Shown here: positions 44,927 to 55,451 of the stretch, one piece after another
How positions within the stretch are numbered: position 1 is the first letter of the stretch
How the letters are laid out: the number at the start of each line of letters is the position of its first letter
The notes under the pieces: generated by a model
Told to the model about the DNA's origin: nothing
Database searches by the model: none
What the model saw: the letters and a program-made list of their open reading frames with translations, nothing else
Program-made: the position numbers and the translations under genes
DNA from: Sphingopyxis macrogoltabida
GTDB lineage: Bacteria; Pseudomonadota; Alphaproteobacteria; Sphingomonadales; Sphingomonadaceae
DNA: 64,000 nt
NCBI RefSeq assembly: GCF_001307295.1
Contig: NZ_CP012700.1
Location: forward strand, 2,359,001 to 2,423,000
Reading direction: 5' to 3'

Positions 44927-45171
44927 AATCCTCCCTGCGGCGCAGCCATGGGGAGGGGGACCACCGCGAAGCGGTGGTGGAGGGGCCCCGACGCTGGCGC
45001 CATCAGCCCCTCCGTCAGCGCTCCGCGCTGCCACCTCCCCATCGCTACGCGACAGGGAGGATATCTACTGCCTCGTCACCCTCTAACGAGACACGTGGCT
45101 CGTTAGACTTGATCCGGGGTCCATCCACGCGCCGTCGGCGTCATGGACCCCGGATCAAGTCCGGGGTGACG
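44927..45171. repeat. Composite repeat, second copy, carrying a 24-base hairpin insert
   Basis: The CCTCCC element (44927-45063) and the palindromic repeat (45074-45171) occur as at 38098-38318. In the palindromic part the expected CCGG after CGTCACC is replaced by a 26-base block holding CTAACGAG and CTCGTTAG (45083-45106) around ACACGTGG. The copy fills the 360-bp gap after the phytase gene. Confidence 0.8.
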
Positions 45172-45264
45172 ACTGTCTGCAATCGACCGAAGGCGGACGT
45201 TAAACATCTGTTCGACAAACCGTACTATCGGATGTCCAGAGGCCACGATTGAGACGAGGGAACG

Positions 45265-45516
45265 ATGGAGCTATTCGGTACACCGGACAGGAGCGGACGC
45301 TTCCGTACCGACGACGGCGTAGGACGTCTCGCCGAAGCGACTCTATACCTCAGTGTATCCGAAATGCTGAAGCTGTCCGAATTTTTGGCGAAATGCGCTC
45401 GCGAAGCGCACGAGTTTGATCTTTGGGACCATGAGCATTTTGCCGACTTTCTAAGCCTCAGCGATTCATCATATGATGGCCCCGATATAATTGTGCACCT
45501 GCCCGAGCAGGGATGA
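45265..45516 (+). CDS. 83-residue protein of unknown function
   Basis: Not recognised. Acidic, with an amphipathic central helix (VSEMLKLSEFLAKCAREAH) and the ending SLSDSSYDGPDIIVHLPEQG. GAGGGA lies seven bases before the ATG. Base composition is clearly less G+C rich than in the neighbours, which hints at transfer. It is convergent with the membrane protein at 45544. Confidence 0.6.
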   Translation: MELFGTPDRSGRFRTDDGVGRLAEATLYLSVSEMLKLSEFLAKCAREAHEFDLWDHEHFADFLSLSDSSYDGPDIIVHLPEQG

Positions 45517-45543
45517 TTGTCCCGAAACGACCGATTGCGGAAA

Positions 45544-45924
45544 TTAGCCAACGAGCATTTTCCGCCGTTCGGCCAACGTTAGGGCGAGCACGCATACAGT
45601 GGACGTGACGGAGGATAAAGCAACGGCGTCAAGCAAGCTGGTGCCGTCAATCGCCCACCAGCTACCGCAGACAACGATAGGCCCTAAGACACAAAACGGT
45701 ATGATGTGTCGGTCTAGGGCGTTCGGCCTAAACCAAACGATAGCGAGGACAGTCGCGATCCAGGGGAGCGATAATATCGCACCCGCAAACGTGCCGACAA
45801 ATGCTCCCGCACCAAACCCACCCGAGGTTCCAATCGTTCCGTAGAAGCCGACGGTCAACAGGCCGACGAAGTGAGCGATACCAATACGCACTGCCAAAAT
45901 TTGTCGACGACTGGGGCTTGTCAT
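45544..45924 (-). CDS. 126-residue integral membrane protein of unknown function
   Basis: Four hydrophobic segments at about 13-31, 38-63, 72-90 and 97-117 (GIAHFVGLLTVGFYGTIG, AILSLPWIATVLAIVW, IIPFCVLGPIVVCGSWW, VTSTVCVLALTLA). No family recognised. As with the 83-aa gene, the G+C content is lower than around it. Convergent to that gene; both may have come in together. Confidence 0.6.
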   Translation of the reverse strand: MTSPSRRQILAVRIGIAHFVGLLTVGFYGTIGTSGGFGAGAFVGTFAGAILSLPWIATVLAIVWFRPNALDRHIIPFCVLGPIVVCGSWWAIDGTSLLDAVALSSVTSTVCVLALTLAERRKMLVG

Positions 45925-45998
45925 TCCCGGATAATAGCTTTCGAAGATTTACTAGGCAACGTCCGCTTCCCACCCCAAACCCGCCACTCACGAAACCC

Positions 45999-46883
45999 TT
46001 ACCCCAGCACCCACGACCGCCGCGGATAGCCCTGCGCCCACAGCAGCGCCGTCAAATCATGATGCCGGATCGCCGCCGCTGCCGCTTCGCCCGCCGCCGG
46101 GTGCGGGTGATAGCCGATGCCGAGCCCCGCCGCGGTGATCATCGGGATGTCGTTGGCACCGTCGCCGACCGCCAGCGTGTCGGCGAGCGGCAGGCCGTGC
46201 CTTGCCGCTTCGGCCTTCAGCGTCTCCAGCTTCGCGGCGCTGTCGACGATCGGCTCCAGCACCTTGCCGGTCAGCCGGCCGTTCGCGATCTCCAGTTCGT
46301 TCGCGATCACCTTGTCGAAACCGATCGCCTCGCCGACCGGGCCGGCAAAGGGCATGAAGCCGCCGGAGATCAGGATCGAATATGCGCCATGCGCCTTCAT
46401 CGTCTGGATCAATGTCCGCGCGCCGCGGGTCAGCCGCACGCGTTCCATCCGGCAATCGACCAAAGTCGATTCGGCCATCCCGCCGAGCAGCCCGACGCGT
46501 TCGGCCAGCGCGGCGGCAAAATCGATCTCGCCGCGCATCGCGCGTTCGGTGATCGCCGCGATCTGCGGCTTCAGCCCCGCATAATCGGCCAGTTCGTCGA
46601 TGCATTCGACGGTGATCATCGTCGAATCCATGTCGGCGATGATCAGCTTCTTGGTGCGGTCGCCGAGCGGCTGGACGACGACGTCGAGCGCGCCATGATC
46701 CATTTTCGCCAGTTCGGCGCGCGCGCTCACCAGACTGCCCTGAAAGACGATATCGGCGGCGTCGCCCTCGTCGAGCCAGTGCGGCGCCCCCACCTCATGT
46801 TCCGTCGCATCGAGCCGGTCGATTGCCTCGCGGACCACCTCGCCCGTCAGCTTTCCGGCTGCTATCAGCGTTGCGACGAACAT
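45999..46883 (-). CDS. serB: Phosphoserine phosphatase
   Basis: 294 residues. HAD phosphatase core from ~80 with the nucleophile motif DMDSTMI, the serine of [10 protein letters not shown] and the acidic GDGANDIPM; an N-terminal ACT-like part begins [12 protein letters not shown]. It makes serine from phosphoserine. ATG 46883 overlaps the divergent miaA ATG in the same CATG tetranucleotide. Confidence 0.95.
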   Translation of the reverse strand: MFVATLIAAGKLTGEVVREAIDRLDATEHEVGAPHWLDEGDAADIVFQGSLVSARAELAKMDHGALDVVVQPLGDRTKKLIIADMDSTMITVECIDELADYAGLKPQIAAITERAMRGEIDFAAALAERVGLLGGMAESTLVDCRMERVRLTRGARTLIQTMKAHGAYSILISGGFMPFAGPVGEAIGFDKVIANELEIANGRLTGKVLEPIVDSAAKLETLKAEAARHGLPLADTLAVGDGANDIPMITAAGLGIGYHPHPAAGEAAAAAIRHHDLTALLWAQGYPRRSWVLG

Positions 46884-47841
46884 GGCATCTCCTTCATTCT
46901 TTCGCGGCGACCTGCCGCCTGTCGCGCTTATCGCCGGACCCACCGCCAGCGGCAAGAGCGCATTGGCGGTGATGCTGGCAAAAGCCTGTCCCGGCGCGGT
47001 CGTCGTCAACGCCGACGCCAGCCAGGTCTATGCCGACCTCGCCATCCTCTCGGCGCGTCCGACCGCCGAAGAGATGGCGGACGTGCCCCACCATCTCTTC
47101 GGCCATGTCGATGCCGCCGAGGCGTATAACGCCGCACGCTGGGCCGACGAGGCCCGCCACCTCATCTCTCACGCACACGCCGCGGGGAAGGTTCCGATCC
47201 TCGTCGGCGGCACCGGCCTGTACCTGCGCACCCTGCTCGACGGCATCGCGCCGGTGCCCGAAATCGACCCCGCCGTGCGCGAAGCGGTGCGCGAGCTGCC
47301 GGTTGCCGACGCCCACGCCGCGCTCGCTGCGCTCGACCCCGCCGCGGCGGCGCGGCTGGGCGCCGCCGACCGCACCCGCGTCGCGCGCGCGCTCGAGGTC
47401 GTCCGCTCGACCGGCCGCACCCTCGCCGACTGGCAACAGGCGCGCGAGGGCGGCATCGCGGGCGCCATCGCCCTCACCCCCTTCGTCCTGCTGCCACCGC
47501 GCGACTGGCTGCGCGCCCGCTGCGACACGCGCCTCGTCGACATGTTCGCGCGCGGCGCGATCGAGGAGGTCGAAGCGCTGCTGGCGCGCCATCTCGACCC
47601 CGACCTGCCCGCGATGCGCGCGATCGGAGTACCGCAGATCGCACGCCATCTGGCGGGCGAAATCACCCGAGCCGAAGCGCTCGACCTGACGCAGGCGGCG
47701 ACCCGCCAATATGCCAAGCGCCAATATACGTGGTTCCGCCATCAGCCCCCGGCGAGCTGGCTACGTCATGAGGAGATATTATCGGTCGACAATGTCAATG
47801 GAATAGCAATAATATTACGTGAAAAGCTGTTGACAGGATAG
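46882..47841 (+). CDS. miaA: tRNA dimethylallyltransferase
   Basis: 319 residues. P-loop AGPTASGKS near the N terminus, the DASQVY and GGTGLYLRT segments and the C-terminal [11 protein letters not shown] are typical. It adds the dimethylallyl group to A37 of tRNAs reading U-starting codons. The start codon lies back to back with that of serB, leaving no intergenic space; the miaA promoter must lie within serB. Confidence 0.95.
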   Translation: MASPSFFRGDLPPVALIAGPTASGKSALAVMLAKACPGAVVVNADASQVYADLAILSARPTAEEMADVPHHLFGHVDAAEAYNAARWADEARHLISHAHAAGKVPILVGGTGLYLRTLLDGIAPVPEIDPAVREAVRELPVADAHAALAALDPAAAARLGAADRTRVARALEVVRSTGRTLADWQQAREGGIAGAIALTPFVLLPPRDWLRARCDTRLVDMFARGAIEEVEALLARHLDPDLPAMRAIGVPQIARHLAGEITRAEALDLTQAATRQYAKRQYTWFRHQPPASWLRHEEILSVDNVNGIAIILREKLLTG

Positions 47842-47871
47842 AATCATACACCTATTGCCCGCAACCCTGTT

Positions 47872-47896
47872 GCAGCGCACAAGCGCTGCGTTTTTT
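47872..47896 (+). terminator. Intrinsic terminator between miaA and ilvB
   Basis: GCAGCGC and GCGCTGC form a perfect 7-bp stem with loop ACAA, followed by G and six T. It starts 30 bases after the miaA stop and ends 20 bases before the ilvB start. A TTGACA box with a TATTGC box 17 bases later (47830-47858) lies just before it, so a role as ilvB leader element is possible but there is no room for a leader peptide. Confidence 0.8.
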
Positions 47897-47916
47897 GTAT
47901 CGGAAGGAGTTTCGTC

Positions 47917-49671
47917 GTGACGGAAATGAGTGGTGCCGACATGGTGGTTCAGGCGCTGGTCGACCTCGGGGTCGACACGGTGTTCGGCTATCCGGGCGGC
48001 GCGGTCCTTCCGATTTACGACGCACTCTACAAGCATCCGACGATCAAGCATGTCCTCGTCCGCCACGAACAGGCGGCGACCCACGCGGCCGAAGGTTATG
48101 CGCGCTCGACGGGCAAGCCCGGCGTCGTGCTCGTCACCTCGGGCCCCGGCGCGACCAACGCGGTCACCGGCATCACCGACGCGCTGCTCGACTCGATTCC
48201 TATGGTCGTGCTCACCGGGCAGGTGTCTACCGCGCTGATCGGCACCGACGCCTTCCAGGAATGCGACACGGTCGGCATCACGCGCCATTGCACCAAGCAT
48301 AATTATCTCGTGATGGACCCCGAACGCCTCGGCCCGATCCTGCACGAGGCGTTCCATATCGCGACCCACGGCCGCCCCGGCCCGGTGGTGATCGACATTC
48401 CGAAGAATGTGCAGGTCGCGACCGGCGAATATGTCGTGCCCGAAAATATCCTGCACAACAGCTATCGCCCGCAGGTCGAACCCGATGGCGATGCGATCGC
48501 CCGCGCCGTCGCGATGATCGCCGCCGCCGAACGCCCGGTCTTCTACACCGGCGGCGGCGTGATCAACGCCGGTCCGGCCGCCAGCGCCGCGCTGCGCCAG
48601 CTCGTCGCGCTCACCGGCGCGCCCGTGACCTCGACGCTGATGGGGCTCGGCGCCTTTCCGTCCGACGATGAAAAATGGCTCGGCATGCTCGGCATGCACG
48701 GGACGTACGAGGCCAATATGGCGATGAACCGCGCCGACCTGATCATCGCGGTCGGCGCGCGCTTCGACGACCGCGTCACCGGCCGCCTCGACGCTTTTTC
48801 GCCGGACTCGAAGAAGATCCACATCGACATCGACCGCAGCTCGATCAACAAGATCGTTCCCGTCGACCTCGCCATCGTCGGCGACGCCGGCCGCGCGCTC
48901 GCGGCGATCGTCGCCGACTGGCAGGCGGCGGGCCACAAGGCGCGCGACCTTGGCGAATGGTGGCGCCGCGTCGACGGGTGGCGCGCGACGCGCTGCCTCG
49001 ACTTCCCCGAAAAGAAGGAAGCCGACGCCGAAATCATGCCGCAGCGCGCGGTCAAGGCGCTGTTCGACGCCACGCGCGGCCGCGACCCGATCGTCACCAC
49101 CGAAGTCGGCCAGCACCAGATGTGGGCGGCGCAGCATTTCGGCTTTGCCGAACCCAACCGCTGGCTGACCAGCGGCGGGCTCGGCACGATGGGTTATGGC
49201 TTCCCCGCCGCGGTCGGCGCGCAGATCGCCAACCCCGACCGCCTCGTCATCTGCATCGCGGGCGAAGCCTCGCTCCAGATGAACATCCAGGAAATGGGCA
49301 CCGTCGCGCAGTACCGCCTGCCGGTGAAAATCTTCATCCTCAACAACGAATGGATGGGGATGGTCCGCCAGTGGCAGGAACTGACCTACGAAAGCCGTTA
49401 TTCAAACAGCTATTCGGACAGCCTGCCCGATTTCGTGAAGCTCGCCGACGCCTATGGCTGGACGGGCCTCCGCATCGACACGCTGGGAGAACTCGAGGCG
49501 GGCATCCAGACGATGCTCGACACGCCGGGCCCGGTGATCGTCGACTGCCGCGTCGCGAAGCTCGCCAACTGCTTCCCGATGATCCCGTCGGGCGCCGCGC
49601 ACACCGAAATGCTCCTCCAGCCGAGCGACGTCACCGGCACGATGGACGACGAAGCCAAGGCACTGGTGTAA
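47917..49671 (+). CDS. ilvB: Acetolactate synthase large (catalytic) subunit
   Basis: 584 residues, ThDP- and FAD-dependent. The catalytic glutamate is in RHEQAATHAAEGYAR (~residue 51), the FAD region in LGMLGMHGTYEANMA, and the ThDP/Mg motif near 449 ends in LNNEWMG. The usual GDG/GDA start of that motif reads GEAS here (E450). It condenses two pyruvates, or pyruvate and 2-oxobutyrate, in branched-chain amino acid synthesis. GTG 47917 has GGAAGGAG upstream. ilvH follows after 4 bp. Confidence 0.95.
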   Translation: MTEMSGADMVVQALVDLGVDTVFGYPGGAVLPIYDALYKHPTIKHVLVRHEQAATHAAEGYARSTGKPGVVLVTSGPGATNAVTGITDALLDSIPMVVLTGQVSTALIGTDAFQECDTVGITRHCTKHNYLVMDPERLGPILHEAFHIATHGRPGPVVIDIPKNVQVATGEYVVPENILHNSYRPQVEPDGDAIARAVAMIAAAERPVFYTGGGVINAGPAASAALRQLVALTGAPVTSTLMGLGAFPSDDEKWLGMLGMHGTYEANMAMNRADLIIAVGARFDDRVTGRLDAFSPDSKKIHIDIDRSSINKIVPVDLAIVGDAGRALAAIVADWQAAGHKARDLGEWWRRVDGWRATRCLDFPEKKEADAEIMPQRAVKALFDATRGRDPIVTTEVGQHQMWAAQHFGFAEPNRWLTSGGLGTMGYGFPAAVGAQIANPDRLVICIAGEASLQMNIQEMGTVAQYRLPVKIFILNNEWMGMVRQWQELTYESRYSNSYSDSLPDFVKLADAYGWTGLRIDTLGELEAGIQTMLDTPGPVIVDCRVAKLANCFPMIPSGAAHTEMLLQPSDVTGTMDDEAKALV

Positions 49672-49675
49672 CATC

Positions 49676-50191
49676 ATGAAAATCAAGACCGAAGCCGGCG
49701 AGCGCCACGTGCTCGCCATCACCGTCGACAACGAGGCCGGGGTGCTCGCCAAGATCACCGGGCTGTTCACCGCGCGCGGCTATAACATCGAAAGCCTGAC
49801 CGTGGCCGACATCAGTTCGGACCATGCCCTCTCGCGCATCACCATCGTCACCAACGGCCCGCCGCCGATCATCGACCAGATCATCGCACAACTCGACCGC
49901 CTCGTGCCGGTGCACAAGGTCACCGACCTCACCGACAATGGCGCGCACGTCGAACGCGAGATCGCGCTGGTCAAGGTCGCGGGCACCGGCGACAAACGGA
50001 TCGAGGCGCTGCGCCTTGCCGACGTGTTCCGCGCCAAGGTCGTCGACACGACGATCAGCAGCTTCATCTTCGAAATCACCGGCAACAGCGAAAAGGTCGA
50101 CCGCTTCGTCGCCCTGATGCGCGAATGCGGGCTGGTCGAAGTCGGCCGCACCGGCGTCGTCGCCATCGCGCGGGGAGCCGAGGCGCTTTAG
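49676..50191 (+). CDS. ilvH: Acetolactate synthase small (regulatory) subunit
   Basis: 171 residues. N-terminal ACT domain (~8-80, VDNEAGVLAKITGLFTARGYNIESLTV) that binds valine for feedback control, and the conserved C-terminal half with REIALVKV and FEITGNSEKVDRF. It activates and gives valine sensitivity to the large subunit encoded 4 bp upstream. Confidence 0.95.
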   Translation: MKIKTEAGERHVLAITVDNEAGVLAKITGLFTARGYNIESLTVADISSDHALSRITIVTNGPPPIIDQIIAQLDRLVPVHKVTDLTDNGAHVEREIALVKVAGTGDKRIEALRLADVFRAKVVDTTISSFIFEITGNSEKVDRFVALMRECGLVEVGRTGVVAIARGAEAL

Positions 50192-50208
50192 AGTTTATCA
50201 CCAACCTT

Positions 50209-51351
<1,143 letters not shown>

Positions 51352-51400
51352 CGCGTTCGGGTCGCTTTCGCAATCGCGGGTAAAGGATTAGGGAGGGGCC

Positions 51401-52003
51401 ATGGCCGCCGACCTTTCCTTTGCCTGCGCTTGCGGGACGGTTTCCGGAACGCTGCTCGGCGCCGGTCCAGATCAGGGCGACCATGTCATATGCCATCGCA
51501 CCGACTGCCAGGATCTGACGCATTATCTCGGCCACGCCGGGCGCGTGCTCGACGACCATGGCGGCACGTCGCTCTACCAGTCGCGGTGCGCGTGGATGCG
51601 GATCGACACCGGCCGCGACCGCCTCGCCTGCATCCATATGACCGACAAGCCGACGCTGCGCTGGTACGCGTCCTGCTGCGGCATGCCGCTGTTCAACAGC
51701 TACGCCAACGGCCGCATTCCCTATATCACGACGCAGGTCGCAGCCTGCGACCCGAGCGCGCGCGCCGCGCTGCTCGGCCCGCCGCTCGGCCACCTCTTCA
51801 CGCAGGACGGCATCGGCGACACGAGCGCGCTGCCGAAGATGAGCATGGGCCGGTTGATGCGCCGCTTCTTCCCGCGCATGGTCCGCGACGTGATTTCCGG
51901 CGATCGCCGGCGCTGCGCCCTGTTCGACGCCGCCACGCTCGCGCCGATTGCGCCGCCGCACCGCCTGCCCGCCGCAGAGCGGCAGGCCGGACGCGACGGA
52001 TGA
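51401..52003 (+). CDS. DUF6151-type, GFA-like zinc-binding protein
   Basis: 200 residues. Cysteines in FACACGTVSG, HRTDCQDLTHYLG and ASCCGMPLFN follow the zinc-binding pattern of the GFA/CENP-V fold, in a shorter variant. No catalytic role is established for this type. An AGGGAGGGGCC ribosome site precedes ATG 51401. It lies 17 bp before bioF on the same strand and may share its transcript, but a biotin role is not implied. Confidence 0.65.
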   Translation: MAADLSFACACGTVSGTLLGAGPDQGDHVICHRTDCQDLTHYLGHAGRVLDDHGGTSLYQSRCAWMRIDTGRDRLACIHMTDKPTLRWYASCCGMPLFNSYANGRIPYITTQVAACDPSARAALLGPPLGHLFTQDGIGDTSALPKMSMGRLMRRFFPRMVRDVISGDRRRCALFDAATLAPIAPPHRLPAAERQAGRDG

Positions 52004-52019
52004 CGAGAGAGAAAGCCGC

Positions 52020-53156
52020 ATGAACACCCCGCCCTTCGCCGCGCACCACGCCGACCTCGCCGGGCTTGCCGCCGACAATCGCCGCCGCATCCTCGCGCCG
52101 CGTGCCGGGGTCGATTTCGCCTCGAACGACTATCTCGGCCTCGCGGGCTCAGCCGTCCTCCGCGACGCGCTCGCCGCCGGAATCGCGCAGGGCCTGCCCG
52201 CCGGATCGGGCGGCTCGCGCCTGCTCCGCGGCAATCATGACGAACATGAAGCGCTCGAAGTGCATGCCGCGCGCCATTACGGCCACGAAGCGGCGCTGTT
52301 CTTCCCGACCGGCTTCGCCGCCAACGCCGCCTTTTTTGCAACGCTGCCGCAGCGCGGCGACCTGATCGTCCACGACGAGCTGATCCACGCCAGCGCCCAC
52401 GACGGGATGAAGCTCGGCCGCGCCGCGCGCGTCGCCGCCGCGCACAACGATCCGCAGGCGTTCGACGATACGATCGCCGCATGGCGCGCCGCGGGCGGAA
52501 CCGGGACGCCATGGATCGCGGTCGAAAGCCTCTATTCGATGGACGGCGACCGCGCCCCGCTCGCCGAGCTCGCGGCCGTCGCCGACCGCCACGATGCCGT
52601 CCTCGTCGTCGACGAAGCGCATGCGACCGGCGTCTACGGCCCGGCCGGACAGGGGCTCGCGCACGCCCTTATACGCCGCGACAATCTCGTCACCCTCCAC
52701 ACCTGCGGCAAGGCGCTCGGCGTCGAAGGCGCGCTGCTCTGCGCCCCTAACATCGTCCGCGATTTCATCGTCAACCGCGGCCGTCCCTTCATCTTCTCGA
52801 CCGCGCCATCGCCGCTGATGGCATGGCTCGTCCGGCAAGCGCTCGAAATCGTCGCGACCGAGCCCGAACGGCAGGCCCGCCTGCTGTCGCTCGTCCGCCA
52901 CGCCGAAAGCCGCCTCGCCGCACTCGGCCTGCCGCCCAGCGGCAGCCAGGTCCTGCCCGTCGTCATCGGCGACAATGCGCGCACGATGCGCATCGCCGGC
53001 GCGCTCCAGCAGGCGGGCTTCGACGTCCGCGGCATCCGCCCGCCCACCGTGCCGCAGGGCACCGCGCGGCTCCGCATCGCAATCACCCTCAATGTCGGCG
53101 AGGCAGAGATCGACGCAATGCTCGATACTCTCGCCGCCGCCATGGCGACGGCATGA
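52020..53156 (+). CDS. bioF: 8-amino-7-oxononanoate synthase
   Basis: 378 residues of the alpha-oxoamine synthase family. [10 protein letters not shown] near the N terminus, [19 protein letters not shown], the PLP aspartate in [12 protein letters not shown] and the Schiff-base lysine in [12 protein letters not shown] (~232). It joins pimeloyl-ACP/CoA and alanine in biotin synthesis. The open frame upstream to 51948 is a shadow. ATGA overlap with bioD. Confidence 0.93.
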   Translation: MNTPPFAAHHADLAGLAADNRRRILAPRAGVDFASNDYLGLAGSAVLRDALAAGIAQGLPAGSGGSRLLRGNHDEHEALEVHAARHYGHEAALFFPTGFAANAAFFATLPQRGDLIVHDELIHASAHDGMKLGRAARVAAAHNDPQAFDDTIAAWRAAGGTGTPWIAVESLYSMDGDRAPLAELAAVADRHDAVLVVDEAHATGVYGPAGQGLAHALIRRDNLVTLHTCGKALGVEGALLCAPNIVRDFIVNRGRPFIFSTAPSPLMAWLVRQALEIVATEPERQARLLSLVRHAESRLAALGLPPSGSQVLPVVIGDNARTMRIAGALQQAGFDVRGIRPPTVPQGTARLRIAITLNVGEAEIDAMLDTLAAAMATA

Positions 53157-53764
53157 CCCGCCGCTTCGTCGTTACCGGCACCGACACCGGGATCGGCAAG
53201 ACGGTCTTTTCCGCCGCGCTCGCCGGGGCGCTGGGACTGCCCTATTGGAAACCGATCCAGTCGGGCCTCGAGGAAGAGACCGACAGCGAGACGGTCGCCC
53301 GCCTCGCGCGCGTGCCCGTCCATCCCGAGGCGTATCGCCTCGTCACCCCCGCCTCGCCGCACCTTGCCGCCGAAATCGACGGCGTCACTATCGACGTGGG
53401 CCGGCTGACCCCGCCCGGCGGCGACCTCCTCGTCGAAGGCGCCGGCGGCGCGCTCGTCCCGGTCACCCGCTCGATCCTTTACGCCGACCTGTTCGCGCGC
53501 TGGCAAATCCCCGTAATCGTCTGCGCGCGCACCAGCCTCGGCACGATCAACCACAGCCTGATGACAATCGAGGCGCTGAAAGCGCGCGGTGTACCCATCC
53601 ACGGCGTCGCTTTCCTCGGGGATGCGGTCGAGGACAGCGAAGCGATTATTGCCGACATCGGCGGCGTGCGGCGGCTCGGGCGTTTGCCGGTGGTCGATCC
53701 GCTCACGCCCGAAAGTCTCGCCGCCGCTTTTACCGCCAACTTTGACCCGACAGATTTCGCCTGA
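53153..53764 (+). CDS. bioD: Dethiobiotin synthetase
   Basis: 203 residues. P-loop GTDTGIGKT at the N terminus, the KPIQSG motif and [11 protein letters not shown] are family marks. It closes the ureido ring of dethiobiotin with CO2 and ATP. Coupled to bioF by ATGA; a palindromic repeat separates it from bioA. Confidence 0.95.
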   Translation: MTRRFVVTGTDTGIGKTVFSAALAGALGLPYWKPIQSGLEEETDSETVARLARVPVHPEAYRLVTPASPHLAAEIDGVTIDVGRLTPPGGDLLVEGAGGALVPVTRSILYADLFARWQIPVIVCARTSLGTINHSLMTIEALKARGVPIHGVAFLGDAVEDSEAIIADIGGVRRLGRLPVVDPLTPESLAAAFTANFDPTDFA

Positions 53765-53772
53765 TCCTGCAT

Positions 53773-53836
53773 GCTCCCCGGCGTAAGCCGGGGCCCATGG
53801 AATTGTTGCACTGGACCCCGGCTTTCGCCGGGGAGC
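53773..53836. repeat. Palindromic repeat, GCTCCCCGGCGTAAGCCGGGG type
   Basis: Arms GCTCCCCGGC and GCCGGGGAGC with inner inverted GCCGGGG/CCCCGGC segments; a third palindrome family, between bioD and bioA. Confidence 0.75.
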
Positions 53837-53850
53837 ACGGACCCAAAGAC

Positions 53851-55107
53851 ATGACGATGAACCAATCCCCCGTCTGGCACCCCTTCACCCAGCACGGTCT
53901 CGGCGACCCGATCCCGCTCATCGACCGCGCCGCGGGCGCGTGCCTCTACGACGCCGCCGGCAATCGCTGGATCGACGCGATATCGAGCTGGTGGGTCACC
54001 ACCCACGGCCACGCCCACCCGCGCATCATGGCCGCGATCCGCGCCCAGACCGAAAAGCTCGACCAGCTCATCTTCGCCGGCTGGACGCACGAACCCGCCG
54101 AAGAGCTCGCCGCCGAACTGATCCGCATCACCCCCGCCCCGCTCACCCGCGTCTTCTTCTCGGACTCGGGCTCGACCAGCGTCGAGGTCGCGCTGAAAAT
54201 GGCGCTCGGCTACTGGTATAACATCGGCGAGCCGCGCCACCGCATCCTCGTCCTCGAACACAGCTATCACGGCGATACGATCGGCACGATGTCGGTCGGC
54301 GAACGCGGCGTCTACAACCGCGCCTGGCAGCCGCTGCTCTTCGACGTCGACACCATCCCGTTTCCGCACGAGGGGCAGGAACAGGCGACGCTCGACGCGC
54401 TCGAAGCGGCTTGTTCAAAGAAACCGGCCGCCTTCATCGTCGAACCGCTCATCCTCGGCGCCGGCGGCATGCTGATCTACCCCGCATGGGTGGTGGCCGA
54501 AATGCGCGCCATCTGCGCCCGCCACGACGTCCTGTTCATCGCCGACGAGGTGATGACCGGCTGGGGGCGCACCGGCACCCGCTTCGCCTGCGATCAGGCC
54601 GGGGTCATCCCCGACATCGTCTGCCTGTCGAAGGGGCTGACCGGCGGCGCGATCCCGCTTGCCGTCACTCTCTGCACCGATCCGATTTTCGACGCCCATT
54701 ATTCGACCGACCGCGCCCGGACCTTCTATCATTCGTCGAGCTACACCGCGAACCCGATCGCTTGCGCCGCCGCCAACGCCAATCTCGAAATCTGGCGCGA
54801 CGAACCGGTGCAGGCGCGCATCGACGCGCTCGCCGACGCGCAGGCCGCCCACCTTGCGCTGCTCGCCGCCGATCCGCGCGCGCGCAGCCCCCGCCGCCTC
54901 GGCAGCATCGCCGCGGTCGACATCGTGGTCCCCGACAACGGCTATCTCTCGACCTTCGCGCCGCGCCTGATCGCCTTCGCCCGCGACCACGGCGTCCTCC
55001 TCCGTCCGCTCGGCAACAGCGTCTATGTGATGCCCCCCTATTGCATCGCGCCCGATGAGCTGGCGCAGGTGTGGGACACGATCGGGGCTTCGCTCGACGC
55101 GTTATAA
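53851..55107 (+). CDS. bioA: Adenosylmethionine-8-amino-7-oxononanoate aminotransferase
   Basis: 418 residues, class III aminotransferase. WHPFTQHGLGDP and DAISSWWVTTHGHAHP are typical of BioA; the PLP lysine is in LSKGLTGGAIPLA (~272). It converts the bioF product to 7,8-diaminopelargonate with SAM as amino donor. ATG 53851 (or 53857) follows the palindromic repeat. The last 47 bases are repeated 1683 bp downstream at 56744-56790. Confidence 0.95.
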   Translation: MTMNQSPVWHPFTQHGLGDPIPLIDRAAGACLYDAAGNRWIDAISSWWVTTHGHAHPRIMAAIRAQTEKLDQLIFAGWTHEPAEELAAELIRITPAPLTRVFFSDSGSTSVEVALKMALGYWYNIGEPRHRILVLEHSYHGDTIGTMSVGERGVYNRAWQPLLFDVDTIPFPHEGQEQATLDALEAACSKKPAAFIVEPLILGAGGMLIYPAWVVAEMRAICARHDVLFIADEVMTGWGRTGTRFACDQAGVIPDIVCLSKGLTGGAIPLAVTLCTDPIFDAHYSTDRARTFYHSSSYTANPIACAAANANLEIWRDEPVQARIDALADAQAAHLALLAADPRARSPRRLGSIAAVDIVVPDNGYLSTFAPRLIAFARDHGVLLRPLGNSVYVMPPYCIAPDELAQVWDTIGASLDAL

Positions 55108-55149
55108 TCGATTAAAGGCTGCTCGTTCGGCGGCTGGCAAGCCGGAAGG

Positions 55150-55419
55150 TTAAAACCGGGGGAGCGACAGCAGGGCCACGGGCGGAAAACTACCGCCCGC
55201 TATCGTCAGATAATAGCGTCGCGACGAACCTTGCTCTCTCGCGACAACATCGACCTTTTCATTCTGAAACCACACCCAGAAACGGTGTGTCCCGGCGGTG
55301 ATCCAGTCGACGATCTGATCCGCGAGGAACAGGCTCTCGCCAACCTTGACGGCCGCAATGTGGTGCGTCCGGCCGTTACTGGCGGCTTCGCGAACGGCGA
55401 TAATCTCATGATCGGCCAT
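55150..55419 (-). CDS. 89-residue DUF3892-like protein
   Basis: A small protein opening with MADHEIIAVREAASNGRTHHIAAVKVG and closing with VALLSLPRF, a layout like DUF3892 proteins of unknown function; a lysine/tryptophan-rich middle (HRFWVWFQNEKVDVV) follows. Last of four genes on the minus strand between bioA and the second bioA 3' end. Function unknown. Confidence 0.6.
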   Translation of the reverse strand: MADHEIIAVREAASNGRTHHIAAVKVGESLFLADQIVDWITAGTHRFWVWFQNEKVDVVAREQGSSRRYYLTIAGGSFPPVALLSLPRF

Positions 55420-55451
55420 ATGCAGAAGTCCGATGGTCTTGTCCTGGACGG

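Noticed and set aside
47830..47916. ilvB attenuator with a leader peptide
   Set aside because: The hairpin with T-run is real, but the space between it and the possible promoter cannot hold a leader peptide, and no branched-chain codon run is present. I list it as a terminator.
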